NCBI GenBank assembly: GCA_004347685.1
Contig: SLTJ01000032.1
Span: 54,371-118,370, forward strand
Origin: Clostridia bacterium
GTDB taxonomy: Bacteria; Bacillota; DSM-521; Neomoorellales; SLTJ01
DNA length: 64,000 nt
Direction: 5' to 3'
Position numbers and translations under genes: made by a program. The notes beneath the pieces were generated by a model. It had not been told where the DNA came from. It did not search any database and saw only the letters and a program-made list of their open reading frames with translations. Position 1 is the stretch's first letter, and every line of letters starts with the position of its first letter. This document shows positions 27,022-33,375 of this stretch, piece after piece.

Positions 27022-28239
27022 ATGGACAGAACTGCCCGATATGGCCCCCGGCGTTACGATGGGGCTGTTATTTTGGTTGCTCTGGCACTAGCTTACCTGC
27101 TGGTCAATATCGCCATCCCTTCACTTCCACTTGATATCGTTACCGGCTACATTGCCAGGCCCGCCGTTTGGGGCAGCCTTGCTTTCCTTATCCTCCAGAT
27201 GCCTCAGTACAAGCCGGCGGCGAAGTCGCGGATGCGGCTCCTCTTCACCGAGGCCGGAGTGATTCTGGCCGTCTTCCAGGTGATTCTTACGGTTATTGCC
27301 GGTCTTGCCGACGGTTTTGGTAAGAGCCCCTATTCTTTTACTCCCTCGGGCATCCTGATGAATGTGGTTTATGTGGGCGCGACGCTGGCCGGTATGGAAC
27401 TCAGCCGCGCTTGGCTGGTAAATAGGATGGACGGGCGCCGGCCCGCGCTGGCCATTGCCTGGGTTACCCTTCTGTATGCCATTTTGCCCATGCCGCTGGC
27501 GAAACTAACGGCTCTTGGCGGCGGGGCCGAGACGGTGAAGTTTGCGGCCAGTTCTCTTTTACCCCTTCTGGCTGAAAGCCTGCTCGCCACTTTCCTTGCT
27601 TTTCTGGCCGGGCCACGGCCTGCCCTGGCATATCGCGGCACGCTGCAGGCGTTTCAATGGCTTTCCCCCGTTCTGCCCAATCTTCAGTGGGGCACCCAGG
27701 CCCTGCTGGGCACCCTGGTTCCCGCCGTTGGCCTGCTGATGGTCCAAAAACTCTACCAGAGCGAAACCCATCAGTTTAGGAGGGCTGACACTGAGGAAAG
27801 CCCCGCCGGGTGGATAATGGTCAGCGCGGTGGGGGTGTTGTTTATCTGGTTTTCCCTGGGGCTCCTGAACTACTATCCCACGGTGGTGCTGACCGGCAGC
27901 ATGCGGCCCGGGATACAGCCGGGTGATGTAGTAATTGTAGTTAAGACAACGATGTCCAAGGTTAAGAAAGGCGATGTTATCCAGGTCCAGCACACCGGAT
28001 TGCCAGTAATGCACAGGGTAGTGGAGGTGGGGGGCGAGGGCGAGTCCCGCTACTTCCGCACCAAAGGTGACGCCAACAACGCGGTTGATGCTGAGCCTGT
28101 TTTTGCCCAAAACCTGCGGGGGAAGGTTATTTATGTCGTTCCGAAAATAGGCTTGTTGTCAATGGCGCTTAAGGGATTATTTGCCAGGGACAATCAAACC
28201 GGTTCCCTGGCTCCGGCGGCTGCGGCCGCCGCAAGATGA
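27022..28239 (+). CDS. SipW-like (S26B) signal peptidase with polytopic N-terminal domain
   Basis: A 405-residue membrane protein. The C-terminal third is a signal peptidase I of the archaeal/ER type: catalytic Ser in GSMRPGIQPGDVV (about residue 293), His in VMHRVVEV (about 331) replacing the Lys of ordinary bacterial enzymes, and KGDANNAVDAEPV as the box near the C-terminus. About seven hydrophobic helices precede it, an unusual extension compared with Bacillus SipW (about 190 residues). Directly after four SipW-type substrates, it is almost certainly their dedicated processing enzyme. Confidence 0.88.
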   Translation: MDRTARYGPRRYDGAVILVALALAYLLVNIAIPSLPLDIVTGYIARPAVWGSLAFLILQMPQYKPAAKSRMRLLFTEAGVILAVFQVILTVIAGLADGFGKSPYSFTPSGILMNVVYVGATLAGMELSRAWLVNRMDGRRPALAIAWVTLLYAILPMPLAKLTALGGGAETVKFAASSLLPLLAESLLATFLAFLAGPRPALAYRGTLQAFQWLSPVLPNLQWGTQALLGTLVPAVGLLMVQKLYQSETHQFRRADTEESPAGWIMVSAVGVLFIWFSLGLLNYYPTVVLTGSMRPGIQPGDVVIVVKTTMSKVKKGDVIQVQHTGLPVMHRVVEVGGEGESRYFRTKGDANNAVDAEPVFAQNLRGKVIYVVPKIGLLSMALKGLFARDNQTGSLAPAAAAAAR

Positions 28240-28274
28240 TTCTGCCCGGCAGAAATAGGAGAGGTTAGGGCCAG

Positions 28275-29351
28275 ATGGTCAGAAGAAAAAGGCTTCCCAA
28301 AGGGATAAGGGCGGGCGTCCTGCTTTTTGTGGCTGTTTTGCTGGCGATGAGCATCTACGAAACATATGAGGCCTACCAGCGCAGCAAATCTATTGTTATG
28401 GAAGTCCCGGCCTTTAAGTGTGAGCAGGAAGCGAAGATAGACTACCGGGTGTATCTCCGGCCCAATAACCTTTTTGGAGCACAGGTGCTGGATTCCGGGA
28501 AGACGTACCTGGCTAATTTTGTTGACCGGATAGGCGTTTTCTTTGCGTACCGGCTGTCTGCGGACAGGGAGGCGAAAATTGACGGCACTTATGACGTTGT
28601 GGCTACGGCTGAGGCTTACGATGGAAGTGGAGACAACGCTAAGAAAATCTGGGACAAAAGCTTTATCATCGTGCCGCAAAAAAGCTTCAATCTCCAAGGA
28701 AAGTCTGCCGACGTGAAAGAGAACGCCTTTCTCGATCTGGCCGCGTTTAATTCTTTGATAGCTGACCTTAGCCAACAATCCGAGCTAACTCCTGGAGATG
28801 CCAGGCTGGTAGTTAGGTGGAACTTGCATACTAACGTGACAACGCCCAGTGGCACGGTCAAGGAGGACCTGTCCCCCGAAATGGTCGTGCCCATGGGTCG
28901 GAAAAGCTTCGAAATCAGCGGTGAAATGTCCCGTAAGAAATCCAGTTTGTTGACGACGAAGGAAGAAGTGCCCGACGCGGCCTTGCCCGGTCAGAGGAAA
29001 ACGTTCCTTGCCGCTTCGTCGGTTTTGGCGGCAATCCTGATTGCCCTGGGGCTGGGAACCTGCAATAAGACTTCCGCCAGCCGGGGGGAACGCGACTTGC
29101 AAATCATCTGGAAGAAACATGGGGAGCGGATAGTTTCAGTTCAGGGTGAATTTGCGGTAGCGATGGAAACGGCGCCCGTACAATCTATGGATGATCTTCT
29201 CAAGGTGGCAGACGAACTGGGGAAACCCATAATCTACCAAAAGCGCGACTCTGGCAAGGTCCATTCTTTCTTTGTTCTGGATGGTTCGTTACGATATGAG
29301 TACCTGCACGGTACCGAACCCGAAAGGGAACTTGGAACGCTTTCAAGATAG
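28275..29351 (+). CDS. DUF5305 family membrane protein
   Basis: A 358-residue protein with transmembrane helices near residues 13-28 and 250-270, and a large extracellular domain between them containing YRVYLRPNNLFG, a typical DUF5305 motif. Such proteins occur next to SipW-type signal peptidases in archaea and Clostridia; the function is unknown but probably belongs to assembly or anchoring of the secreted fibre proteins. The C-terminal cytoplasmic part (about 85 residues) has no recognised domain. It begins 35 bases after the signal peptidase gene. Confidence 0.78.
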   Translation: MVRRKRLPKGIRAGVLLFVAVLLAMSIYETYEAYQRSKSIVMEVPAFKCEQEAKIDYRVYLRPNNLFGAQVLDSGKTYLANFVDRIGVFFAYRLSADREAKIDGTYDVVATAEAYDGSGDNAKKIWDKSFIIVPQKSFNLQGKSADVKENAFLDLAAFNSLIADLSQQSELTPGDARLVVRWNLHTNVTTPSGTVKEDLSPEMVVPMGRKSFEISGEMSRKKSSLLTTKEEVPDAALPGQRKTFLAASSVLAAILIALGLGTCNKTSASRGERDLQIIWKKHGERIVSVQGEFAVAMETAPVQSMDDLLKVADELGKPIIYQKRDSGKVHSFFVLDGSLRYEYLHGTEPERELGTLSR

Positions 29352-29353
29352 GG

Positions 29354-29764
29354 GAGCTGGCCGGGAACTTTAACAGGTTTCTGGAAAACCTGCGCGGCAT
29401 TGTTTCCGAGGTGGCCAGGGGCGCCGGAGAGATCAGAGAGGCCCTCGACGGCTTCCTTTCCACGGTTGCCACGTCCTCTCAGGCCGCCGAGCAGGTCGCG
29501 GCTGCATCTCAGGAGACGGCTGGCGCAGCTAGCGAGCAAGCCCAGCAGGTGGAGCGCGTGCACGGCGTCATTGAAGACGTAAGGAGGGCAGCCGAGGAAA
29601 TGGCCGGAGAGGCAGCGGCCGGCAAGGAGGTATCCGCCGAAACCGCGGAGCTGGCCCTCACGGCGGCGAGGCTGACCGACCTGGTGGCGAGGTTTAAGAC
29701 GAGCGCTGTTGGGGCGGTAGGGGGGGGGGGGACAGAGCTGAACTGCAGGGAACGCCATGCGTGA
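29354..29764 (+). pseudogene. Methyl-accepting chemotaxis protein remnant
   Basis: The frame reads GELAGNFNRFLENLRGIVSE (end of a HAMP-like segment), then EQVAAASQETAGAASEQAQQ and a C-terminal tail AARLTDLVARFKTS typical of chemoreceptors. The highly conserved signalling hairpin tip is absent, and membrane and sensor parts are gone, so this is an internally deleted leftover. An 11-base G run near its end is a slippage hot spot. Confidence 0.65.
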
Positions 29765-29999
29765 AGTGAAGGCGGGCGAGGCCAGGCTCATACCGATCCA
29801 AATGCAAGTACCCCCGGAGCTTCTTGGCTTGGTGGAGGCCGGGCTGGTTTGCTGGAAGGGTGGTAAACCGCAAGGATTGACAGTGCCTCCGGCGGTTAAG
29901 GACGCTGGCGGAGATGGTAACGGAGGACCGCCGGTGATTTGTTATTTGGATAACAGCGGATCCGCCCGAACAGTTGACAAAGTTAACAAAAAGGTTTAG
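29757..29999 (+). CDS. Small hypothetical protein
   Basis: An 80-residue frame starting with MREVKAGEARLIPIQMQVPP. I do not recognise it. It overlaps the receptor remnant by 8 bases and its 3' end carries the -35 box of the next promoter, so it may not be a real gene. Confidence 0.3.
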   Translation: MREVKAGEARLIPIQMQVPPELLGLVEAGLVCWKGGKPQGLTVPPAVKDAGGDGNGGPPVICYLDNSGSARTVDKVNKKV

Positions 30000-30002
30000 T
30001 AT
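29974..30002 (+). promoter_or_regulatory. Sigma-A promoter upstream of AbiE-like genes
   Basis: Consensus TTGACA, exactly 17 bases, TAGTAT. The next start codon is 43 bases downstream. Confidence 0.65.
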
Positions 30003-30044
30003 AACAATCGGGGATAAGAAACTGCTCTTTCGGAGAGGTGTAGT

Positions 30045-30323
30045 GTGCTCTGGGAACATCTAGTGCGTTCTGCGCAGGATAGAGATGTTGCGGTAGAGGC
30101 TGTTTTGCGAGAGGAAGTACAAAAGGCTTGCCTCGCTCACTTAAGCCTCCATGGTTTCTTCAAGACTGAGCGTGAAATGCCCCGGTTCCTTCCGAAGAGC
30201 ATTCTCCAATTGTACGAGTCTTCTGGATGGGCTCATGTTACCGATGCTGTGCTCGGTCTTGTTCCCGCAGAAGAACTCGATGTTAACGATTTTCTTAACC
30301 CACGTAACGGAGGGGGGCGCTAG
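30045..30323 (+). CDS. Small protein before AbiEi, possible toxin remnant
   Basis: A 92-residue protein. The segment REEVQKACLAHLSLHGFF faintly resembles the opening helix of AbiEii nucleotidyltransferases, but the GG(T)xLR and catalytic Asp motifs that should follow are absent, so it may be a collapsed partner of the AbiEi gene 2 bases downstream. The alternative is an unrelated small regulator. GTG start; good promoter upstream. Confidence 0.45.
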   Translation: MLWEHLVRSAQDRDVAVEAVLREEVQKACLAHLSLHGFFKTEREMPRFLPKSILQLYESSGWAHVTDAVLGLVPAEELDVNDFLNPRNGGGR

Positions 30324-30325
30324 CA

Positions 30326-30934
30326 TTGACCGTTACCCAGTGGATGGCATTTTTCCGCCGGCATGCGGCCAAGAAACTGTTTTCCCTTTCCGACTTGCGG
30401 CAGTTGACTGCAACCGGTGACCGCGCGCTCCAGGTGGAGCTTTCGCGGTTAACCGGACGGGGACTTGTCACGAGGCTTTCCAAGGGGTGGTACGCGAATC
30501 CTTTCAATCCGCCTTCGGCGGAGGAGGTCGCGATGGTTTTGCGTTTTCCCTCTTATCTCTCCATGGAATACGCTCTGTTCAAGCATGGCGTTCTCAGCCA
30601 AACGGTTTTCACGCTGACGGCAGTAACCACCGGGTATCCTGGTAGTTTCACGGTTCAAAATACCGTGGTCGAGTACCACCGGATTTCAAAGAACCTTTTC
30701 TGGGGTTACGAAACGTGCGACGGCGTGAACCTGGCCTGCCCCGAAAAGGCGCTCCTCGACTTGGTTTACATCAGGCGTTCGAAGGGGCGCTTTTCTTGGG
30801 AAGATGTGTTTTCCCTGCTGGACGATATGTACATTGAAGACCTGGACCGGGAAAAGCTAACGGCCTACATGCAGCGCTTCGGCCGGTTCAGCCCGCGCCT
30901 GGAGCAAGTATTGGAAGAAGCCGGCGCGCTGTAG
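30326..30934 (+). CDS. AbiEi-like antitoxin/transcriptional regulator
   Basis: A 202-residue protein with an N-terminal winged helix (FSLSDLRQLTATGDRALQVE, then LSRLTGRGLVTRLSKGWYAN) and the AbiEi C-terminal domain (PSYLSMEYALFKHGVLSQ, VFTLTAVTT, CPEKALLDLVYIRR). AbiEi represses the operon and neutralises AbiEii in type IV toxin-antitoxin systems. No AbiEii gene follows; a dispersed repeat does. It is therefore an orphan antitoxin or the remains of a module. TTG start. Confidence 0.8.
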   Translation: MTVTQWMAFFRRHAAKKLFSLSDLRQLTATGDRALQVELSRLTGRGLVTRLSKGWYANPFNPPSAEEVAMVLRFPSYLSMEYALFKHGVLSQTVFTLTAVTTGYPGSFTVQNTVVEYHRISKNLFWGYETCDGVNLACPEKALLDLVYIRRSKGRFSWEDVFSLLDDMYIEDLDREKLTAYMQRFGRFSPRLEQVLEEAGAL

Positions 30935-30959
30935 GCCGGCGACTTGCTGACCTCGCCGG

Positions 30960-31068
30960 GTGCCACCTGGTACGGGAGCGGTGGAGGTAATTTGGTGCGG
31001 TCGTCCCCCCCATGGCCCCGCTTAGCTCCGGCACAGGGTGGTATTCTTTGTGTTGTGAATGCGGGCAC
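30960..31068 (+). repeat. Dispersed structured repeat, copy A
   Basis: A 109-base element beginning GTGCCACC and containing GGTGGTAT and a terminal GCGGGCAC. About 85-90% identical to copy C at 33189. GTGCCACC can pair with GGTGGTAT using two G-U wobbles, where copy C has Watson-Crick pairs. It lies 25 bases after the AbiEi gene. Confidence 0.75.
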
Positions 31069-31140
31069 ACGGGAAATTGGCCCGCAGGAACGCCGGGGAG
31101 GATTGCCTACGCTTATTTTACCCTGCTGCCAGAAGCCGGC

Positions 31141-31494
31141 TCAAGCTTTTCCCACGCTCTTGGCTAGCTGGTAATTGATGTACTGATTGAGGCTGACCCC
31201 TTCGGTTTTGGCCTTTTCCACCAATATCCGGTGCAGAGATTTCGGCGTGCGCAGCAGTATCCGCCCGCTGTACTCCTCCTCAGATGGTTCGGGCACCGGT
31301 TCTCCATGCTCAAGCGCGTCGGCGATCCAGCACCGCTTGGCGTCCTCGATCATCTCTTTGGCTTCCTCTAAGGTTTCCCCCTGGGAAACACACCCCGGAA
31401 GATCGGGGATCTCCACGGTGTAGCCTCCCTCTGGAGAGGGATAAAAGACTATGCGGTAGGGCAGGCTGGCGTAGTATTCAAGAGTCTTCTCCAT
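31141..31494 (-). CDS. hicB: HicB-family antitoxin
   Basis: A 117-residue protein with the HicB partial RNase-H fold (YRIVFYPSPEGGYTVEIPDL, PGCVSQGETLEEAKEMIEDA) and a C-terminal ribbon-helix-helix (RILLRTPKSLHRILVEKA, SLNQYINYQLAKS) for operator binding. It lies downstream of, and overlaps by 17 bases, the hicA gene, the usual order. It neutralises the HicA mRNA interferase and represses the operon. Confidence 0.88.
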   Translation of the reverse strand: MEKTLEYYASLPYRIVFYPSPEGGYTVEIPDLPGCVSQGETLEEAKEMIEDAKRCWIADALEHGEPVPEPSEEEYSGRILLRTPKSLHRILVEKAKTEGVSLNQYINYQLAKSVGKA

Positions 31495-31732
31495 CGGCCT
31501 CCATTCCCTCCAAGAGCTTGATTGCCCTGATTACGTAAGTTTGCAAAATGTAAGGCTGGCGGTACGGCACCACAAGTTTCAGGTCGCCTTTGCGGTATAT
31601 ATAATGGCTAGACCCTCCACCAGGCTGTGACTTGGCGAAACCGGCTCGGAGGAGGATTTTGTCCAGCTCCTCGAACCTGACGGTCTTGGGATTTCGCTTT
31701 ATTCTTTCCAACAGTTTTCCCAGTTGGCCCAT
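31478..31732 (-). CDS. hicA: HicA-family mRNA interferase toxin
   Basis: An 84-residue double-stranded-RNA-binding-fold toxin. Family signs are VRFEELDKILLRAGFAKSQ, the GGGSSHYIYRK segment with the catalytic His, and VPYRQPYILQTYVIRAIK. Start ATG at 31732; a longer frame upstream is non-coding and runs through a repeat. It forms an operon with hicB. Confidence 0.87.
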   Translation of the reverse strand: MGQLGKLLERIKRNPKTVRFEELDKILLRAGFAKSQPGGGSSHYIYRKGDLKLVVPYRQPYILQTYVIRAIKLLEGMEADGEDS

Positions 31733-31751
31733 GCGGTTCTCCCTTGTGCCG

Positions 31752-31780
31752 ATGATAGCGTATATGATAGCAGAAGTCAA
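31752..31780 (-). promoter_or_regulatory. Sigma-A promoter of hicAB
   Basis: On the minus strand: TTGACT, 17 bases, TATCAT, placed 20 bases before the hicA start. Confidence 0.65.
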
Positions 31781-31802
31781 GAGGGAGCACAACTCCGGTA
31801 TT

Positions 31803-31867
31803 GTCGTCCCCCGCATGGCCCCGCTTAGCTCCGGCACCGAGTGGTATTTTAGCGTTGTGAATGCGGG
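31803..31867 (+). repeat. Dispersed structured repeat, copy B (5'-truncated)
   Basis: The 3' 65 bases of the element (GTCGTCCCCCGCATGGCCCC to ATGCGGG), about 90% identical to copies A and C. It keeps the CCCGCAT/ATGCGGG complementarity but lacks the 5' ATACCACC arm. It lies just upstream of the hicAB promoter, on the opposite strand. Confidence 0.7.
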
Positions 31868-31969
31868 GAGGAGATCAGGGGTATTGTATTGTGGCGTCCT
31901 AAATGCTATGATGTGGCCACCCGGAGGTGAAAAAAGAGTGGAAGTGGTGCTATGTGGTAACATTTCATT

Positions 31970-31997
31970 TTGGGAAAGGCTTTCCGTATAGTATAAT
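31970..31997 (+). promoter_or_regulatory. Putative promoter for DUF433/DUF5615 pair
   Basis: TTGGGA, 16 bases, TATAAT, ending 58 bases before the TTG start of the DUF433 gene. Confidence 0.45.
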
Positions 31998-32055
31998 AAA
32001 GGTGACCCGGACGGTACCGGGCAGAGTATCTTGAATAAGTGAAGAGGGAACGAAT

Positions 32056-32283
32056 TTGCGGGAGATTTTTCCGGGCATAGCAGTGGATCCGGAAATCAAA
32101 AGCGGCAAGCCGGTTATCAAAGGAACACGGGTGCCGGTAGATATTATTCTGGGTAAATTAGCTGGCGGGGCTACTTACGAAGAAATAATGCAAGAATACG
32201 ACCTGACTCGTGAGGAGATCTCTGCCGTCCTCCGGTACGCAGCAACGGTTCTCGGTGAGGAGCAGGTAAGGACGATAATATGA
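32056..32283 (+). CDS. DUF433 (VapB45-like) antitoxin
   Basis: A 75-residue protein with the complete DUF433 pattern: GIAVDPEIKSGKPVIKGTRV, PVDIILGKLAGGATYEEIMQ, then YDLTREEISAVLRYA. These act as antitoxins to DUF5615 PIN-like toxins. Its ATGA overlap with the next gene shows the two are co-translated. TTG start with GAGGGA upstream. Confidence 0.82.
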   Translation: MREIFPGIAVDPEIKSGKPVIKGTRVPVDIILGKLAGGATYEEIMQEYDLTREEISAVLRYAATVLGEEQVRTII

Positions 32284-32513
32284 AAGCAACAATTATTACT
32301 GCGGACGTGGGTTTTGGAAGCCTGGCTTATTTAAGTGCTGTTGAGCACGCCGGAATTATACTTTTACGCTTGCCTGTAGAACTTCCTATAGAGACGGTTA
32401 ACGAAATCTTACTCAATGCTTTGCGTAATCTCACCGCCCAAGAAATTACCGGCAGTATTGTCGTGGTTGACCAGAGGAAGGTGAGGATCCGGCGCAAAAA
32501 GAGAATCGAGTAG
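32280..32513 (+). CDS. DUF5615-like PIN toxin, apparently N-terminally truncated
   Basis: A 77-residue protein: ATIITADVGFGSLAYL is the central ADxDF-type block of DUF5615/VapC45 proteins and LLRLPVELP follows as usual. Full members are about 115 residues and begin with a roughly 40-residue segment that carries the first catalytic Asp (LLDENLP-like); that segment is absent here. The toxin is therefore probably inactive while its antitoxin is intact. Confidence 0.7.
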   Translation: MKATIITADVGFGSLAYLSAVEHAGIILLRLPVELPIETVNEILLNALRNLTAQEITGSIVVVDQRKVRIRRKKRIE

Positions 32514-32526
32514 CTGTCGTGACGCG

Positions 32527-32850
32527 GTGAGATGGCGGAAAAGAATCACGGAGATGCGGTATTATAATAGCGGTTATACTTGGCGCGCCGACTTGCTGAC
32601 CGACGACGGTTACGACAATGATTATGTGGTCTCGCCCGGTGAGTCGGGGCCGAAGGCGGCCGACCTGAACGGTGACGGTAAGGTTTCGTTGTCCGAGCTA
32701 AAGTCCCGAGGGGGAATAAAGCTCCGGCCGCCCGGGGAAACACGCCTGAAGATGAAACTCAAGCTCGACGAGAGCGCCGGCAACGACTTCCAGGGCGACA
32801 CCCTGAACGTGACCATGATCTTCACCCTGAACCAGGACGCGAGCCAGTAA
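32527..32850 (+). pseudogene. TasA/CalY-like C-terminal fragment with EF-hand-like loop
   Basis: A 107-residue frame. It contains DLNGDGKVSLSEL, a dockerin/EF-hand-like calcium loop, and ends with LDESAGNDFQGDTLNVTMIF, which is like the C-terminus of TasA/camelysin proteins. No signal peptide or N-terminal half is present. It is probably the remains of a further fibre gene, about 3 kb from the intact cluster. Confidence 0.5.
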
Positions 32851-32895
32851 TTTCTCCGGCACTTGTTTTTGCACTTGAAGAAAGCGAATAGGCGG

Positions 32896-32913
32896 GGCGG
32901 GTTCTAACCCGCC
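32896..32913 (+). other. Hairpin after the TasA-like fragment
   Basis: GGCGGGTT, CT, AACCCGCC: a perfect 8-bp inverted repeat without a T-run. Confidence 0.45.
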
Positions 32914-32996
32914 TCGCTGCTCCCTCGGGGGGTGCGCGGGCGGGAAGTTTTTAGTGCTGGTGATTGAGCAGGAGGGGGTTCCCGCGTCAAAAATAA

Positions 32997-33025
32997 TTGA
33001 CTTCTCTTCCCCGGCGTGCTATTAT
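32997..33025 (+). promoter_or_regulatory. Sigma-A promoter of c-di-GMP riboswitch 1
   Basis: TTGACT, exactly 17 bases, TATTAT, about 20 bases before the aptamer. Confidence 0.75.
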
Positions 33026-33043
33026 TTGTCCAACATAAGCGTT

Positions 33044-33136
33044 TAGCTTCCGACAAGGGCAAACCCGTTGAAAGGCGGGGGCGCAAAGCCACGGGCCTAC
33101 GGCAGGGAAATTGCTATGGCGGCCGGGCTGCCGGAA
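33044..33136 (+). ncRNA. GEMM-I cyclic-di-GMP riboswitch 1
   Basis: GGGCAAACC, a GAAA-capped stem, GGGGCGCAAAGCC, GGGCCTACGG, a second stem, then GCCGGGCTGCC. Helix P1 is CTTCCG with CGGAA. The core GGCTGCC (33127-33133) can instead pair with GGCAGCC (33140-33146), which is also the terminator's 5' arm, so ligand binding is predicted to favour termination. The downstream gene is the HD-GYP protein at 33376. Confidence 0.9.
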
Positions 33137-33142
33137 CGAGGC

Positions 33143-33172
33143 AGCCTGCCACCGCTGGCAGGCTTTAAAATT
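33143..33172 (+). terminator. Intrinsic terminator of riboswitch 1
   Basis: AGCCTGCCA, loop CCGC, TGGCAGGCT, then TTAAAATTT: a 9-bp stem immediately after the aptamer. Confidence 0.75.
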
Positions 33173-33188
33173 TATCTAACTTAGCCGG

Positions 33189-33296
33189 ATACCACCTGGT
33201 ACAGGAGCGGTGGAGGTAGTTTGGTGCGGTCGTCCCCCGCATGGCCCCGCTTAGCTCCGGCCCCGGGTGGTATTTTAGTGTTGTGAATGCGGGCAC
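33189..33296 (+). repeat. Dispersed structured repeat, copy C
   Basis: A 108-base element with ATACCACC pairing to GGTGGTAT (33266-33273), an inner GGAGC/GCTCC helix and CCCGCAT complementary to ATGCGGG (33287-33293). The outer and last pairings cross, so they form either a pseudoknot or two exclusive states. It stands between riboswitch 1 and the HD-GYP gene. Confidence 0.75.
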
Positions 33297-33309
33297 GATA
33301 TGGTATAAT
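33281..33309 (+). promoter_or_regulatory. Second promoter for the HD-GYP gene
   Basis: TTGTGA inside the 3' end of repeat copy C, 17 bases, TATAAT. It would bypass the riboswitch and bring its own start about 55 bases before the coding region. Confidence 0.5.
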
Positions 33310-33375
33310 CTACCCGGGACGATTGTCAGGTAGCCATGGACTGAGATAGCCATCTGGGCGACAGGGGGCGGCTGT

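Noticed and set aside
30960..33296. The three repeat copies as insertion-sequence ends
   Set aside because: There is no transposase, no target duplications are evident, and the spacing and content between copies differ.
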